From: JACKII01 sp965202745
GTDB taxonomy: Bacteria > Pseudomonadota > Alphaproteobacteria > Bin95
DNA length: 64,000 nt
Assembly (NCBI GenBank): GCA_965202745.1
Contig: CBDBCB010000022.1
Location: forward strand, 62,001 to 126,000
Direction: 5' to 3'
The notes below the pieces were generated by a model. The model did no database searches. It saw nothing but the letters and a program-made list of their open reading frames with translations, and was not told the origin of the DNA. Positions 1 to 8,739 of the stretch are shown here, piece by piece. Both the position numbers and the translations under genes were made by a program. How positions within the stretch are numbered: the stretch's first letter is position 1; every line of letters begins with the position of its first letter.

Positions 1-696
1 GCTGACCAGAGCCACCAGGGATTTATCGCCAGCCGTCTGCTTCATCGACGTTTTGATGTAGCGGATCGCAGAACCGATGCGCCGGTCGCCAGTCGTGTTG
101 GGGCCGGAAGAATGAAACAGGTGGCCATGATGCATGGAGGCCTGGCCGATTTCCAGTTCAATGGAGATTGCAGCGGACTCGTCCACGTCCACTGCAATCT
201 CCTGCCCGCGGGAAAGGAGGTTGTTTTCGGAGAATGTATCTCGGTGCGGTACCAATTGCTTTTTGTGACTGCCGGGGACGAAACTCATGCAGCCGCTGGC
301 CTTGTTCGACGGCGAAAGAGCAACCCAGCAGGTGGTCTCCTCCGCATCAGCCAGGCCCCAATAGGTAAGGTCCTGGTGCCAGCTGACTATATGGGGCGTG
401 TTGGCTTCCTTGATGAATAGGCTGGAACTCCAAACCATCAGGTCAGGCCCCAGCACCTGAGAGGCCGCGGCGATCAGCTTCGGATTGCGGATGAGGCGGT
501 CAAACGATGATAAAAGCCGGTCGGGATAGGACCGCAGCAGGGCCAGCCGCTCCGGGTCATCGGCCAGTTCGGCCTCCGCTGCTTCCAGGTCTGCGCGAAC
601 GGCTTCCGCCTCCGCAGCACTGACCACGTCAATCGGGAACACGAAACCGTCTTGGTCATAGGCGGCAGCGATGCCGTCAGAAACAGACATCTGCAT
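1..696 (-). CDS. phytanoyl-CoA dioxygenase (PhyH) family protein, 3' end beyond window
   Basis: An Fe(II)/2-oxoglutarate-dependent oxygenase of the PhyH family; substrate unknown. The frame is open from an ATG at 696 to the window edge (232 residues visible, C-terminus missing). The iron-binding pair is H107 and D109 in SWHQDLTYWG, and the third ligand is probably H196 in FHSSGPN, followed by an arginine in GDRR. An AGGA-type ribosome site precedes the ATG; an in-frame ATG at 690 is an alternative. It lies 23 bp downstream of the molybdenum hydroxylase gene on the same strand, so it is probably the third gene of a catabolic operon. Confidence 0.85.
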   Translation of the reverse strand, partial: MQMSVSDGIAAAYDQDGFVFPIDVVSAAEAEAVRADLEAAEAELADDPERLALLRSYPDRLLSSFDRLIRNPKLIAAASQVLGPDLMVWSSSLFIKEANTPHIVSWHQDLTYWGLADAEETTCWVALSPSNKASGCMSFVPGSHKKQLVPHRDTFSENNLLSRGQEIAVDVDESAAISIELEIGQASMHHGHLFHSSGPNTTGDRRIGSAIRYIKTSMKQTAGDKSLVALVS

Positions 697-719
697 GGAA
701 TACGTCCTTTTCCTGAAGA

Positions 720-3083
720 CTAGGTATCTTGTTGAGCATCCAGAATCGCGCGCCAGACTCGCTCCGGCGTCGCGGGCATCTCTATATGCCGTACCCCATA
801 ATCCATCAGCGCATCAACAATTGCGTTGATGACCAGCCCCAGCGCAGGTGTCGTGCCGCCCTCTCCGCCGGGACGCATGCCGTAGGGGTGGGAAGAAGCC
901 GGGATCTCGATCAACTCCATCGCCATTGGGGGCGTGTTGTCGGCCCGGGGCATGGCGTAGTCCATGTAGGAGCCAGACAAAAGCTGTCCGCTTTCCGGGT
1001 CGTAGTGCATCAGTTCCAGCAACGCCTGACCCAGACCCTGAGCAATCGCGCCATGTGCCTGGCCGTGTACGATCATCGGGTTGACGGCCAGGCCGATATC
1101 GTCGGCCCCCGACCAGGAGACGATCTGGACGTGACCGGTTTCCGGATCGACTTCGACCTCGCAGACATGGCTGCCATAGGGGAAACCACCGTCGTGGTTC
1201 GTGATGTCACCAATGCCGTCCAGCGGGCCGCGTAACTCTTCCGGCAAGCTGTTCAGGGTTTCCGCAGCACTTGCGGCCTGCCAGAGGCCAAGCGAATTGC
1301 CGTCCGGCGCGGTGAACTTGCCATCTACGTAGGAAACATCCGATGGGCCGGTGTTCAGCATGTGGGCGGCCACGGCCTTGCCCTTGGCGACCAGGGCAGC
1401 GACCGCGTCGCCGATGGCGATACTGGCAAGGCGCATGGAACGGCCGGAGTGGGAACCGCCACCGGCGGACACGCGGTCGGTATCGTGGGCAACGAAGCGG
1501 ATAGTCTCATAAGGCACTTGCAGCCAGTCGCTCACCAATTGCGGAAAGCTGGTGGCGTGCCCCTGGCCGCTGTCGCTGGTGCCAAGGACCAGCTCTATGG
1601 TCCCGTCGGCAGAGACCGTCAGTTCTGCCCGCTCGCGCGGTGCGCCGCTGGTGACTTCTATATAGTTGGCAACGCCGATGCCCCGGCAGAGGCCCCGTGC
1701 CGCTGATGCGGCCTTGCGTGCCGCGAACCCGTCCCAATCCGCCAACTTCAGCGCGCATTCCATGCCCGCCGGATAGTCGCCGCTGTCATAGGTGACGCCC
1801 ACCGCGTTGGTGTAAGGCATAGCCTCTCGCCGGACCATGTTGCGGCGGCGCAGTTCCACCCGGTCGAAGCCGCATTGTTCCGCCGCCAGATCGATCAGAC
1901 GCTCGATGACATAGATGGCCTCCGGCCGCCCTGCGCTGCGATAGACGGCGACCGGGGTGGTGTTAGTGAACACCGCGCGCCCGCGGAAGTGGGCCGCCGG
2001 GATCTGGTAGACATTGGTCATGATCGACAGGCCCTTGCGCAGGGGCCAGAAATAAATGGTGTACGCGCCGGAATTGAAGGTGTTGACGCCGCGCAGGCCC
2101 AGGAAGTTGCCCTCTGCGTCCAGCGCCAATTCCGCCGTCACGGCCAGACCGCGACCCTGGTAGTCGGTCAGGAAGCTTTCGCTGCGGTCACTGGTCCATT
2201 TTACCGGACGGCCCACTTTGCGCGCGGCCCAGGGCATCAACGCATACTCGGAATAGAAGGCGTTGCGCGTGCCGTAATTGCCGCCCATGTCGCCAAAATG
2301 GACCCGTGCCTGCTCCTCCGGCACGCCCAGGATGGAGGCAAGCCGTGCCCGTGTCTGTACGACACCCCGCCCAGAGGCGGCCCGTGCCGTGTACAAGCCA
2401 GTCGCTGAATCAAAGCTGCCGGTGCAGGCGCGCGGCTCCATCGGGCTGCCGGTGATGCGGTTTACCCATGTATCAAATTTTACAGTATGGGCCGCGTTGG
2501 CGAAGGCTGCGCCAGTGGAGGCTTCATCGCCCACTTCGCAAATCATGGATTGGTTATTCCGCCGCTGATCCCAAACCACCGGGGCGCCGGGCTCAATCGC
2601 TGCACGCGCGTCGGTCACGACCGGCAGCGGCTCGTAATCGACCAGGACCAGCTCCGCTGCATCGGCGGCGGCTGCCTTGGTTTCTGCGACCACCATGGCC
2701 ACCGGCTCACCCAGATAGCGGACGCGGTCAGCAGGCATGACCGGGTGATCAGTCACAAAAACGTCGATGCCTTCAGCCAGCCGCAACACCGCGTCCGGCG
2801 GGCCGGTCCACTCTATGCTGTGGGGGATAGGGTCCAGGCCATCGGCTTTTACGTCCGCACCGGTCAGGACTGCAAACACGCCAGGCGCAGCAAGTGCCTC
2901 GCCAATATCGATCGCTGTGATCAGGGCGTGCGCATGAGGTGAGCGCACCATGACAGCATGGGCGCAATCCGGCGGTACGGTGTCATCCAAATAGGAACCC
3001 TGGCCGGTAACCAGCCGGAAGTCTTCCGAACGAACGCGGTGCGCACCGATCTCCCGACGCGGCGAATTTGGTGTTTCTGCCAA
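720..3083 (-). CDS. xanthine dehydrogenase/CO dehydrogenase-type molybdopterin-binding large subunit
   Basis: A 787-residue molybdenum hydroxylase large subunit of the XdhB/CoxL family, which hydroxylates carbon centres in N-heterocycles, aldehydes or related substrates. The active-site loop near residues 376-382 reads VYRSAGR. This is closer to the form II AYRGAGR loop than to the AYXCSFR loop of true CO dehydrogenase, so CO oxidation is unlikely. The catalytic glutamate is near residue 739 in GGEGGTTPALG. No 2Fe-2S or FAD subunit gene is seen in the window, so its electron-transfer partners must lie elsewhere or be lost. It sits between a Rieske oxygenase (70 bp upstream) and a PhyH gene (23 bp downstream), all on one strand. 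The reading frame is intact. Confidence 0.9.
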   Translation of the reverse strand: MAETPNSPRREIGAHRVRSEDFRLVTGQGSYLDDTVPPDCAHAVMVRSPHAHALITAIDIGEALAAPGVFAVLTGADVKADGLDPIPHSIEWTGPPDAVLRLAEGIDVFVTDHPVMPADRVRYLGEPVAMVVAETKAAAADAAELVLVDYEPLPVVTDARAAIEPGAPVVWDQRRNNQSMICEVGDEASTGAAFANAAHTVKFDTWVNRITGSPMEPRACTGSFDSATGLYTARAASGRGVVQTRARLASILGVPEEQARVHFGDMGGNYGTRNAFYSEYALMPWAARKVGRPVKWTSDRSESFLTDYQGRGLAVTAELALDAEGNFLGLRGVNTFNSGAYTIYFWPLRKGLSIMTNVYQIPAAHFRGRAVFTNTTPVAVYRSAGRPEAIYVIERLIDLAAEQCGFDRVELRRRNMVRREAMPYTNAVGVTYDSGDYPAGMECALKLADWDGFAARKAASAARGLCRGIGVANYIEVTSGAPRERAELTVSADGTIELVLGTSDSGQGHATSFPQLVSDWLQVPYETIRFVAHDTDRVSAGGGSHSGRSMRLASIAIGDAVAALVAKGKAVAAHMLNTGPSDVSYVDGKFTAPDGNSLGLWQAASAAETLNSLPEELRGPLDGIGDITNHDGGFPYGSHVCEVEVDPETGHVQIVSWSGADDIGLAVNPMIVHGQAHGAIAQGLGQALLELMHYDPESGQLLSGSYMDYAMPRADNTPPMAMELIEIPASSHPYGMRPGGEGGTTPALGLVINAIVDALMDYGVRHIEMPATPERVWRAILDAQQDT

Positions 3084-3153
3084 GAAAAGGCATGCCCTTC
3101 GAGTTCAGAATTTCCGCAGACTACGATACTGATGTATTGCAGCCGCGCAAGCT

Positions 3154-4473
3154 TCAGGGAGTGTAGCCGAAGTCCTTGCCGACGCGCGCGGTCATATGCT
3201 CCACGCTGGAGACTTCCCAATCTTCGTCCGCCGGCAGGGTCAGTGACAGGGCGCGGACCATGAAGGTTGCGGGGATATCAGCACCTTTCGAACGCTCCCC
3301 TGTTACCGCCAAAGCACTGACGCTGTTCAGCAAAAAACGCCGGGTGACGGCAATTCCGGCGTCCGACACGCAGAGATTCTCCTGCGTCCGGTCATAGATG
3401 GGCATCAGGCCGGACTGGCAGGCAGCGTCCTGAATCCACAGACCCGGCAGGCCCGAAAGCCAGGTTGTCTGCTGGCTCTCATAGTCGAACTGGTAGCCGT
3501 TTTCCGTCGCGAATTTGGTCCAGAAATCGGCATAGGGCGTGGTGGCGGGCTGAGGCTCGAAGCAATTCACGCTGGCATGACCGGTCTCGCGGCCTCGGTG
3601 GCCCTGCTCCAGCAGTTCGCGGGTGCGGGGGTAAAGCTCGCTCGCGGGCGTGTAGGAGAACATCAGGCAGAGCGTGTGCTCGTCATCCATGGGCAGCCAG
3701 GCATGGCCGCTCAGTTCCGGGAATTTCGACTGAGGCGGCACCAGCGTCCAGAAGGGTGCCACGAACTGGTTCACGCGCCAGTAGCGCGGGGCCTCCCCCA
3801 CGTTGCGGCGTGAAGCAATACTGACGCCATAGTCCCGCTCCGTGCATTTGAAGGTCGGCTTCAGGTCCAGCGCCACCACCCAGTCGTTGATCGCGCCCTT
3901 GGCGTCAATGCGGCCATGCAGGATGGGCGCGTGCGCGGAGTCGATCTCGCCCTCCAGCGCTTGAAGCCAGTTGCATTCCTGCACGCGGAAGGAGATGTGC
4001 ACGTTCTCCGCCGGGACCAGGTTGAACTCGATTTGGGGTAAAAGCGGCGGGTCGTCCTGCGCCTCGCCCATATAGGCCCAGAGCACGCCGTTCCGCTCGC
4101 GGTAGGCATAGGCTTTCAGGCGTACCCGCTCCTTCAAGCGGCTGGCCTCCGGCTCGGCAGGCAGGTCCATGATCCGGCCCTCTACGTCGAACTTCCAGCC
4201 GTGATAGACACAGCGGAGGCCGCATTCCTCGTTCCGTCCAAACATCAGCGGCGCGCGCCGGTGCGGGCAGGCATTGGCGACGAGGCCGGGTTTGCCGTCC
4301 GTATCCCGGAACGCTACCAGGTCTTCGCCCAATATATTCACGCGCTTGGGTTGGCCATCCGGCGACAGCTGGTCTGCCGGATAGAAGGGCAGCCAGAACA
4401 GGCGCATCCAGGTGCCCATTGGCGTGCCGGGGCCGACGCGGCAGAGAGTTTCGTTATCTTCATGGGTGAGCAT
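3154..4473 (-). CDS. aromatic ring-hydroxylating dioxygenase, Rieske oxygenase (alpha) subunit
   Basis: A 439-residue Rieske non-haem iron oxygenase resembling phthalate/phenoxybenzoate-type oxygenase subunits. The N-terminal Rieske domain binds 2Fe-2S through C69, H71, C88 and H91. The catalytic domain has the mononuclear iron motif D178-x2-H181-x4-H186. I chose the ATG at 4473 (MLTHED) because it has a GGCAGGA ribosome site and fits the family length. The open frame extends upstream to 4653, but that part does not resemble the family and crosses the promoter region shared with the divergent flavin enzyme at 4652. No reductase is adjacent. It is the first gene of a three-gene catabolic operon. 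Confidence 0.9.
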   Translation of the reverse strand: MLTHEDNETLCRVGPGTPMGTWMRLFWLPFYPADQLSPDGQPKRVNILGEDLVAFRDTDGKPGLVANACPHRRAPLMFGRNEECGLRCVYHGWKFDVEGRIMDLPAEPEASRLKERVRLKAYAYRERNGVLWAYMGEAQDDPPLLPQIEFNLVPAENVHISFRVQECNWLQALEGEIDSAHAPILHGRIDAKGAINDWVVALDLKPTFKCTERDYGVSIASRRNVGEAPRYWRVNQFVAPFWTLVPPQSKFPELSGHAWLPMDDEHTLCLMFSYTPASELYPRTRELLEQGHRGRETGHASVNCFEPQPATTPYADFWTKFATENGYQFDYESQQTTWLSGLPGLWIQDAACQSGLMPIYDRTQENLCVSDAGIAVTRRFLLNSVSALAVTGERSKGADIPATFMVRALSLTLPADEDWEVSSVEHMTARVGKDFGYTP

Positions 4474-4651
4474 GGGCGTATCCTGCCATTTCCTATTTTG
4501 CGGCAAAGCGTGATCCATCCGGATGGCGGAGGCAACAGTACCGCCACTGTGCGACCGGGAGGCATTTGGCAGCAACGGCGGGCCCGGCGTAAGATAACGG
4601 CCAGATTTGGTATTCCCACGAACGACGGCCCACCAGGCAGGAGACATTCCC

Positions 4652-5902
4652 ATGGCCCGTATGAAATTCGGCGCGTTCCTCGCTCCGCACCACCCGATCG
4701 GCGAGCACCCGATGCTGCCAGCTTCGCTCCGACCTCGACCTGGTCGACCGGCTGGACAAGCTCGGCTTCGACGAGTTCTGGTGTGGCGAGCACCACTCGA
4801 CCGGCTGAGAGGTTATCGCCTCCCCGGAAATGTTCCTTGCCGCCGCGGCGGAGCGGACGGCGCGTATCTGGCTTGGCACCGGTGTGGTTTCCCTGCCCTA
4901 CCACCACCCGTTCATCGTGGCGCAACGCATGGTGCAGCTTGACCATATGAGCGGCGGCCGCGCCATTTTCGGCTCTGGTCCGGGCGCGCTGCCGTCGGAT
5001 GCCTATGTGCTGGGTATCGACCCGGTGACCCAACGCGACCGCCAGGACGAGGCGCTGGGCGTCATCCACCGCCTGCTGCGGGGCGAGGAGCGCTTCAGCC
5101 ACAAGTCCGACTGGTTCACGCTGAACGACGCCCGCCTGCAATTGCTGCCGCTGCAGGAGGACATGCCGTTTGCGGTTGCCAGCATGGTCAGCCCGTCGAG
5201 CATGACGCTCGCCGGCAAGTATGACACGGGCGTGCTTTCCATCGGTTCCATGTCGTCGGAGGGTCTGAACGCCCTGCCGACCCAGTGGTCGTTTGCTGAG
5301 GATTCCGGGCTCAAGCATTGCAATGTGGTGGACCGCAAGAACTGGCGGATCGTGCTGCAATGGCACATCGCGGAGACGCGGGAGGAGGCCATTGCCCAGT
5401 CCAAGGACGGTCTGTTCCACTGGCACAACGAGTACAATGTCGACACGCTGATGCGGCCCGGCGTGAGCGCCTTCAAGACGCCGAACGAGGGCGTGGACAA
5501 GGTGGCCTTCTCCGAAGGCGCGACGGCGGTCATCGGCAAGCCGGATGACCTGGTGAACCGCATCCGCAGTCTGGTGGAGCTGCCGGCGGCTATGGTGTTA
5601 CCATCGGCTTTGTCCATGACTGGGCCAACCGAGAGAACACGTTGCGTAGCTGGGATCTGGTCATGCGCTATGTGGTGCCGGAACTGAACGGCCTGTTGGT
5701 TCCTTACCGCGAGTCTCAGGACCATGTGCGCGTGCACAGGGATTCCTTTGCCAGTGCGCAGCAGGGCATCCTGAACAAGATCATGGAGAACCCGAAAGCC
5801 GCCGCGGCCCTGAAAGACACCAAGACCGGTGTCGCCGCTGCCATCGGCCCGCACGCCGGGCCCGACCTGATCAAGGCCGGTGAGGACGCAAAGGCGAAAT
5901 AG
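4652..5902 (+). pseudogene. LLM-class flavin-dependent monooxygenase, broken (2 frameshifts, 1 stop)
   Basis: Remnant of a bacterial luciferase-like F420/FMN-type monooxygenase related to limonene monooxygenase-like proteins. The start has a good AGGAG site. An extra C near 4714 shifts the frame out of HPML and into QLRSDLDLVD. A TGA at 4806-4808 sits where relatives have Trp (HHSTG*EVIASPEM). The long middle ORF runs to about 5583, where a missing base moves the C-terminal part (GGYGVTIGFVHDW onward) into another frame, ending at 5902. Three independent lesions make a functional product very unlikely. It is divergent from the Rieske gene and probably shared its promoter region. Confidence 0.85.
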
Positions 5903-5907
5903 GCACC

Positions 5908-6022
5908 TACCACCTTGATCTTGAGCCGCCGCCGTGCGGCGGGTCGAAAGATGCAGCGTTTCTGTACAATGACCTTTCGACTCGCCCGCGGCAGGGCCGC
6001 GAGCGGCTCAAGGTGAAAGGTA
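5908..6022. repeat. intergenic inverted repeat, REP-like copy 1
   Basis: Between the flavin enzyme remnant and the DUF2161 gene, a CACCTTGATCTTGAGC..GTCGAAAG arm is mirrored by CTTTCGACTC..GCTCAAGGTGAAAG. The same CTGAG/CGAAGG vocabulary occurs at four other intergenic sites (10731, 23192, 25290, 46378). Immediately downstream, about 6070-6115, a GTTGCTTCGCC..CTCGCAATGACG stretch resembles another common dispersed bacterial repeat. Confidence 0.7.
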
Positions 6023-6169
6023 GATGGGAGCCAACGCGGCGATCCATCATCGCCGGAATACACAATAACCGCCGATGGGTTGCTTCGCCCGCGTACCGCG
6101 TACTCGCAATGACGCCAAAGGTCGGTTAGGCGCGGCCACATAGACACAGAATCGGGCTATGCATCTCCC

Positions 6170-6859
6170 ATGCTGGAGTCCGATCTCTATCCGCCCGTCA
6201 AAGCCTATCTGGAAGCCCAAGGCTATGCCGTTAAGGCCGAGATCGGCGATTGCGATCTGCTTGCCCGGGGCGCTAACAAGCCGCCAGTGGTGGTGGAACT
6301 GAAGCTGACCTTCTCACTTGCCCTGGTAATGCAGGGCGTGGCGCGGCAAGCGCTTTTCGACAATGTCTATCTGGCCGTGCCGGTTTCCTCCGCGAAGGGC
6401 TGGAAGCTTCGCTACAAGGACATCATCCGCCTTTGCCGCCGCCTGGGACTGGGGTTGCTGGCGGTCAAAGCGGGTGATGCGTCTAGCGTCGAAGCACATC
6501 TGGACCCTGGGCCTTACGTGCCGCGGAAGCGCGCCAAGGCGGCGGGCCGCCTGCTGCGGGAGTTTGAGCGGCGGGTGGGTGACCCGAATCTAGGCGGTCA
6601 GACCAGGGTCAAACGCATGACGGCCTACCGCCAGGATGCCCTTCGCTGCGCTGTGTACCTGCAAGAGCATGGCCCGGCAAAAGGCGCGGCTATCGCAAAG
6701 GCGACCGGTGTCGCAACGGCTTCGCGCCTGATGCGGACCGATCACTATGGCTGGTTCGAGCGGGTAGAGCGTGGCGTCTACCGACTGACCCCGGCGGGAC
6801 AGGCTGGGCTGGAGACTTTTGCCTACACGGTGGAGGCGCTTTCTGCTGGTGAAGCGTGA
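6170..6859 (+). CDS. DUF2161 family putative PD-(D/E)XK phosphodiesterase
   Basis: A 229-residue protein matching the DUF2161 family, thought to have a restriction-endonuclease-like fold. The N-terminal part shows the expected core: an acidic residue in GDCDLLA, then VVVELKLTF with the E-x-K pair. The C-terminal half (MTAYRQDALRCAVYL..., then GAAIAKATGVATASRLM) looks like a winged-helix DNA-binding region. The biological role of the family is unknown. It stands alone in orientation with the next small gene 76 bp downstream and has an undamaged frame. Confidence 0.8.
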   Translation: MLESDLYPPVKAYLEAQGYAVKAEIGDCDLLARGANKPPVVVELKLTFSLALVMQGVARQALFDNVYLAVPVSSAKGWKLRYKDIIRLCRRLGLGLLAVKAGDASSVEAHLDPGPYVPRKRAKAAGRLLREFERRVGDPNLGGQTRVKRMTAYRQDALRCAVYLQEHGPAKGAAIAKATGVATASRLMRTDHYGWFERVERGVYRLTPAGQAGLETFAYTVEALSAGEA

Positions 6860-6935
6860 TGGTTGCCCGCGCCCACTTGTGCCCCGGCACGCCCGCTTGC
6901 TAGCCTCGCCCCATCCGCCCGGAAGGAGCCAAGCC

Positions 6936-7409
6936 ATGCCCAAAGTCGCCAGCAGTTTCGATCCCGCCAACACCGAATACTATGTGGGTTTCGAGTACTC
7001 CCTGCTGGGCTATGATCTGGATGCCGGGCGGCTGGACATGCTGCTCCGCTATGGCAAAGGCGGCGGGCATTGTCGGCGGCACCGGCATGTGGCCTCCACC
7101 GTGACGTTCGTGCTGGAGGGCGAGCAGTTCGTGACCGACATCCGGCCCGACGGCACGCTTTCCGATACCGTACACCGGACCAAGCGCGACTATGCGGTCG
7201 CGGCGGGCGATGCCCATCCGCATAACGAATGCGGCGGCGAGGATGGCGGCACCGTCATCCTGTCGATGAATGCCGGACCGGACGGCGTGCTATTCGAGTA
7301 TTTCGACGAGAATATGGAGAACGGCTGGACCCTGACGATCCAAGAATATGTGGATGCCTGGGAGAAGGGCGCGGCCCATGGCTTCCAGTCTGCCGCCGCT
7401 GCGGAATAA
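6936..7409 (+). CDS. cupin-fold protein of unknown function
   Basis: A 157-residue soluble protein. A GGHCRRHRHV segment near residues 45-54 followed by FVLEGEQFV, and later AGDAHPHNECGG, gives the spaced histidine layout of a single-domain cupin (ChrR/anti-sigma or dioxygenase-like). No substrate can be named. The start at 6936 is fixed by a GGAAGGAG ribosome site eight bases upstream, so the longer frame from 6819 is not used. The frame is intact. Confidence 0.65.
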   Translation: MPKVASSFDPANTEYYVGFEYSLLGYDLDAGRLDMLLRYGKGGGHCRRHRHVASTVTFVLEGEQFVTDIRPDGTLSDTVHRTKRDYAVAAGDAHPHNECGGEDGGTVILSMNAGPDGVLFEYFDENMENGWTLTIQEYVDAWEKGAAHGFQSAAAAE

Positions 7410-7514
7410 CGCGCACTGGCTTTGCCGGCCAACCGCACTAGATAAAGAAGATACTGATCGAGAAGATACCGGCCGTTTGCCGGTCTCAGGTCTCCAACGA
7501 CGGTAAGCCATACT

Positions 7515-7916
7515 GTGAAGATCCTACGCCGCCATTCCTCCTGGGCATTGCTGCCAGCCATTGTCTGGCTGGCGTTGCAGCTTGCCATGACGGCAGGGTT
7601 CAGCGGTGCGGCGAGTGCCAAGGCGTCCGCGCCCACGGGCGACCTGTCACCGTTGGTTGGCAACCTGGACCCGAGCCTCTGGCTTTGTGGTCCGAACAGC
7701 GGCACCCTTCCGGAAAGCGGCGAACCGGCGGCCGAAACCGCCGGCGGGTGCTACTGGTGCCAGGCGTTCGGCGCGATGCCGGAACTGGTAACGCCACCGG
7801 AGCTCCTGCCCCCGCACGCTGTTCCGGCACTGGCCAGCCGGTCATTTGCCGAGCCTCGCGGCGCAGTCCCAGCCTCACCGATCACCGGCTTCCGGAGCCG
7901 CGCCCCGCCTCTTTGA
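7515..7916 (+). CDS. DUF2946-type small secreted/membrane protein, probably copper-related
   Basis: A 133-residue protein starting at a GTG, with one hydrophobic N-terminal segment (WALLPAIVWLALQLAM) that could be a signal or anchor. A CYWCQAF motif mid-protein and a C-terminal FRSRAPP are the hallmarks of DUF2946. Members of that family often sit beside copper chaperones and TonB receptors. The next gene is a PCu(A)C chaperone 75 bp downstream, which supports a role in periplasmic copper handling. The role is an inference from context. Confidence 0.65.
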   Translation: MKILRRHSSWALLPAIVWLALQLAMTAGFSGAASAKASAPTGDLSPLVGNLDPSLWLCGPNSGTLPESGEPAAETAGGCYWCQAFGAMPELVTPPELLPPHAVPALASRSFAEPRGAVPASPITGFRSRAPPL

Positions 7917-7991
7917 ACCTGGCTTCCCCTGCGCTGGCGGCTCTGACTGCCGGGCGCATCTACCCCAATCCAAGTTCGAAGGAAAACCCCC

Positions 7992-8510
7992 ATGGCGATA
8001 TTTGCCTCCCGCGGCCTGGCCGCATTGTTTGCTATTGCTCTCGCTACCAACCCTACTCTCGCTCACGACGCCAAGGTCGGCGATCTGGTGCTGGAACACC
8101 CCTTCAGCCACGCCACCCCGTCAACAGCCCGCACCGGTGCGGGCTATCTGACCATCCGCAACACCGGCCAGGAAACCGACCGGCTGGTCGCGGTTTCCTG
8201 TGATTGCGCCGAGGCATCGGAAATCCATGAGATGACAATGGACAACCATGTCATGCGCATGCGGCAACTGCCTGATGGCCTCGCCATTCCGGCGGGCGGC
8301 ATGGTGGAGCTGAAACCCGGCGGCTATCACCTGATGTTCATCGGCCTGAAAGCGCCCTTCGTCGAAGGCGAGATGGTGAAGGCCACGCTGACCTTTGAAA
8401 AGGCCGGTTCGGTTCAGACCATGTTTAAGATCGGGCCACTCGGCGGCAGGAAGACGGACCACGGCATAAAAAGTGGCACCATGAACCACGACGGGCACAA
8501 GTCCAACTGA
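7992..8510 (+). CDS. periplasmic copper chaperone PCu(A)C
   Basis: A 172-residue protein with a signal peptide ending at about TLAHDA. The PCuAC Cu(I) site H(M)x10Mx21-22HxM is visible as H79, M90, H113 and M115 (EIHEMTMDN..., GYHLMFIGL). The family delivers copper to the CuA centre of cytochrome oxidase. A His/Met-rich tail (MNHDGHKSN) may bind additional copper. It follows the DUF2946 gene in the same orientation, probably as one transcript. The 8-bp tandem repeat array begins 50 bp after its stop. Confidence 0.88.
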   Translation: MAIFASRGLAALFAIALATNPTLAHDAKVGDLVLEHPFSHATPSTARTGAGYLTIRNTGQETDRLVAVSCDCAEASEIHEMTMDNHVMRMRQLPDGLAIPAGGMVELKPGGYHLMFIGLKAPFVEGEMVKATLTFEKAGSVQTMFKIGPLGGRKTDHGIKSGTMNHDGHKSN

Positions 8511-8560
8511 CCGCCTCTCTGGCAAGACAGGGCAGGCCGGCGCTAGAATGGCTGGCCTGC

Positions 8561-8728
8561 CCTTGCTGCCTTGCTGCCTTGCTGCCTTGCTGCCTTGCTG
8601 CCTTGCTGCCTTGCTGCCTTGCTGCCTTGCTGCCTTGCTGCCTTGCTGCCTTGCTGCCTTGCTGCCTTGCTGCCTTGATGCCTTGCTGCCTTGATGCCTT
8701 GCTGCCTTGATGCCTTGCTGCCTTGATG
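8561..8728. repeat. 8-bp tandem repeat, 21 units of CCTTGCTG/CCTTGATG
   Basis: Exactly 21 head-to-tail octamers fill 168 bp between the PCuAC stop and the TauD-type gene. Early units are CCTTGCTG; the last eight or so alternate with CCTTGATG. The array ends directly at the GGAG ribosome site of the gene at 8740, so any change in unit number alters promoter/leader spacing. All three antisense frames stay open through it, producing artificial proteins that repeat GSKAARQQ. Confidence 0.97.
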
Positions 8729-8739
8729 GAGTTTCAACC

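Noticed and set aside
720..3083. Aerobic CO dehydrogenase large subunit (coxL)
   Set aside because: The active-site loop is VYRSAGR, not the AYXCSFR loop of genuine CO dehydrogenases, and no coxM/coxS neighbours are present.
4338..5426. 362-residue minus-strand ORF
   Set aside because: Antisense to the flavin monooxygenase remnant and overlapping the Rieske gene start. Its sequence is low-complexity Arg/Ala/Gly typical of shadows in GC-rich DNA.
8561..8728. CRISPR array
   Set aside because: Units are 8 bp with no spacers, and there are no cas genes in the window.
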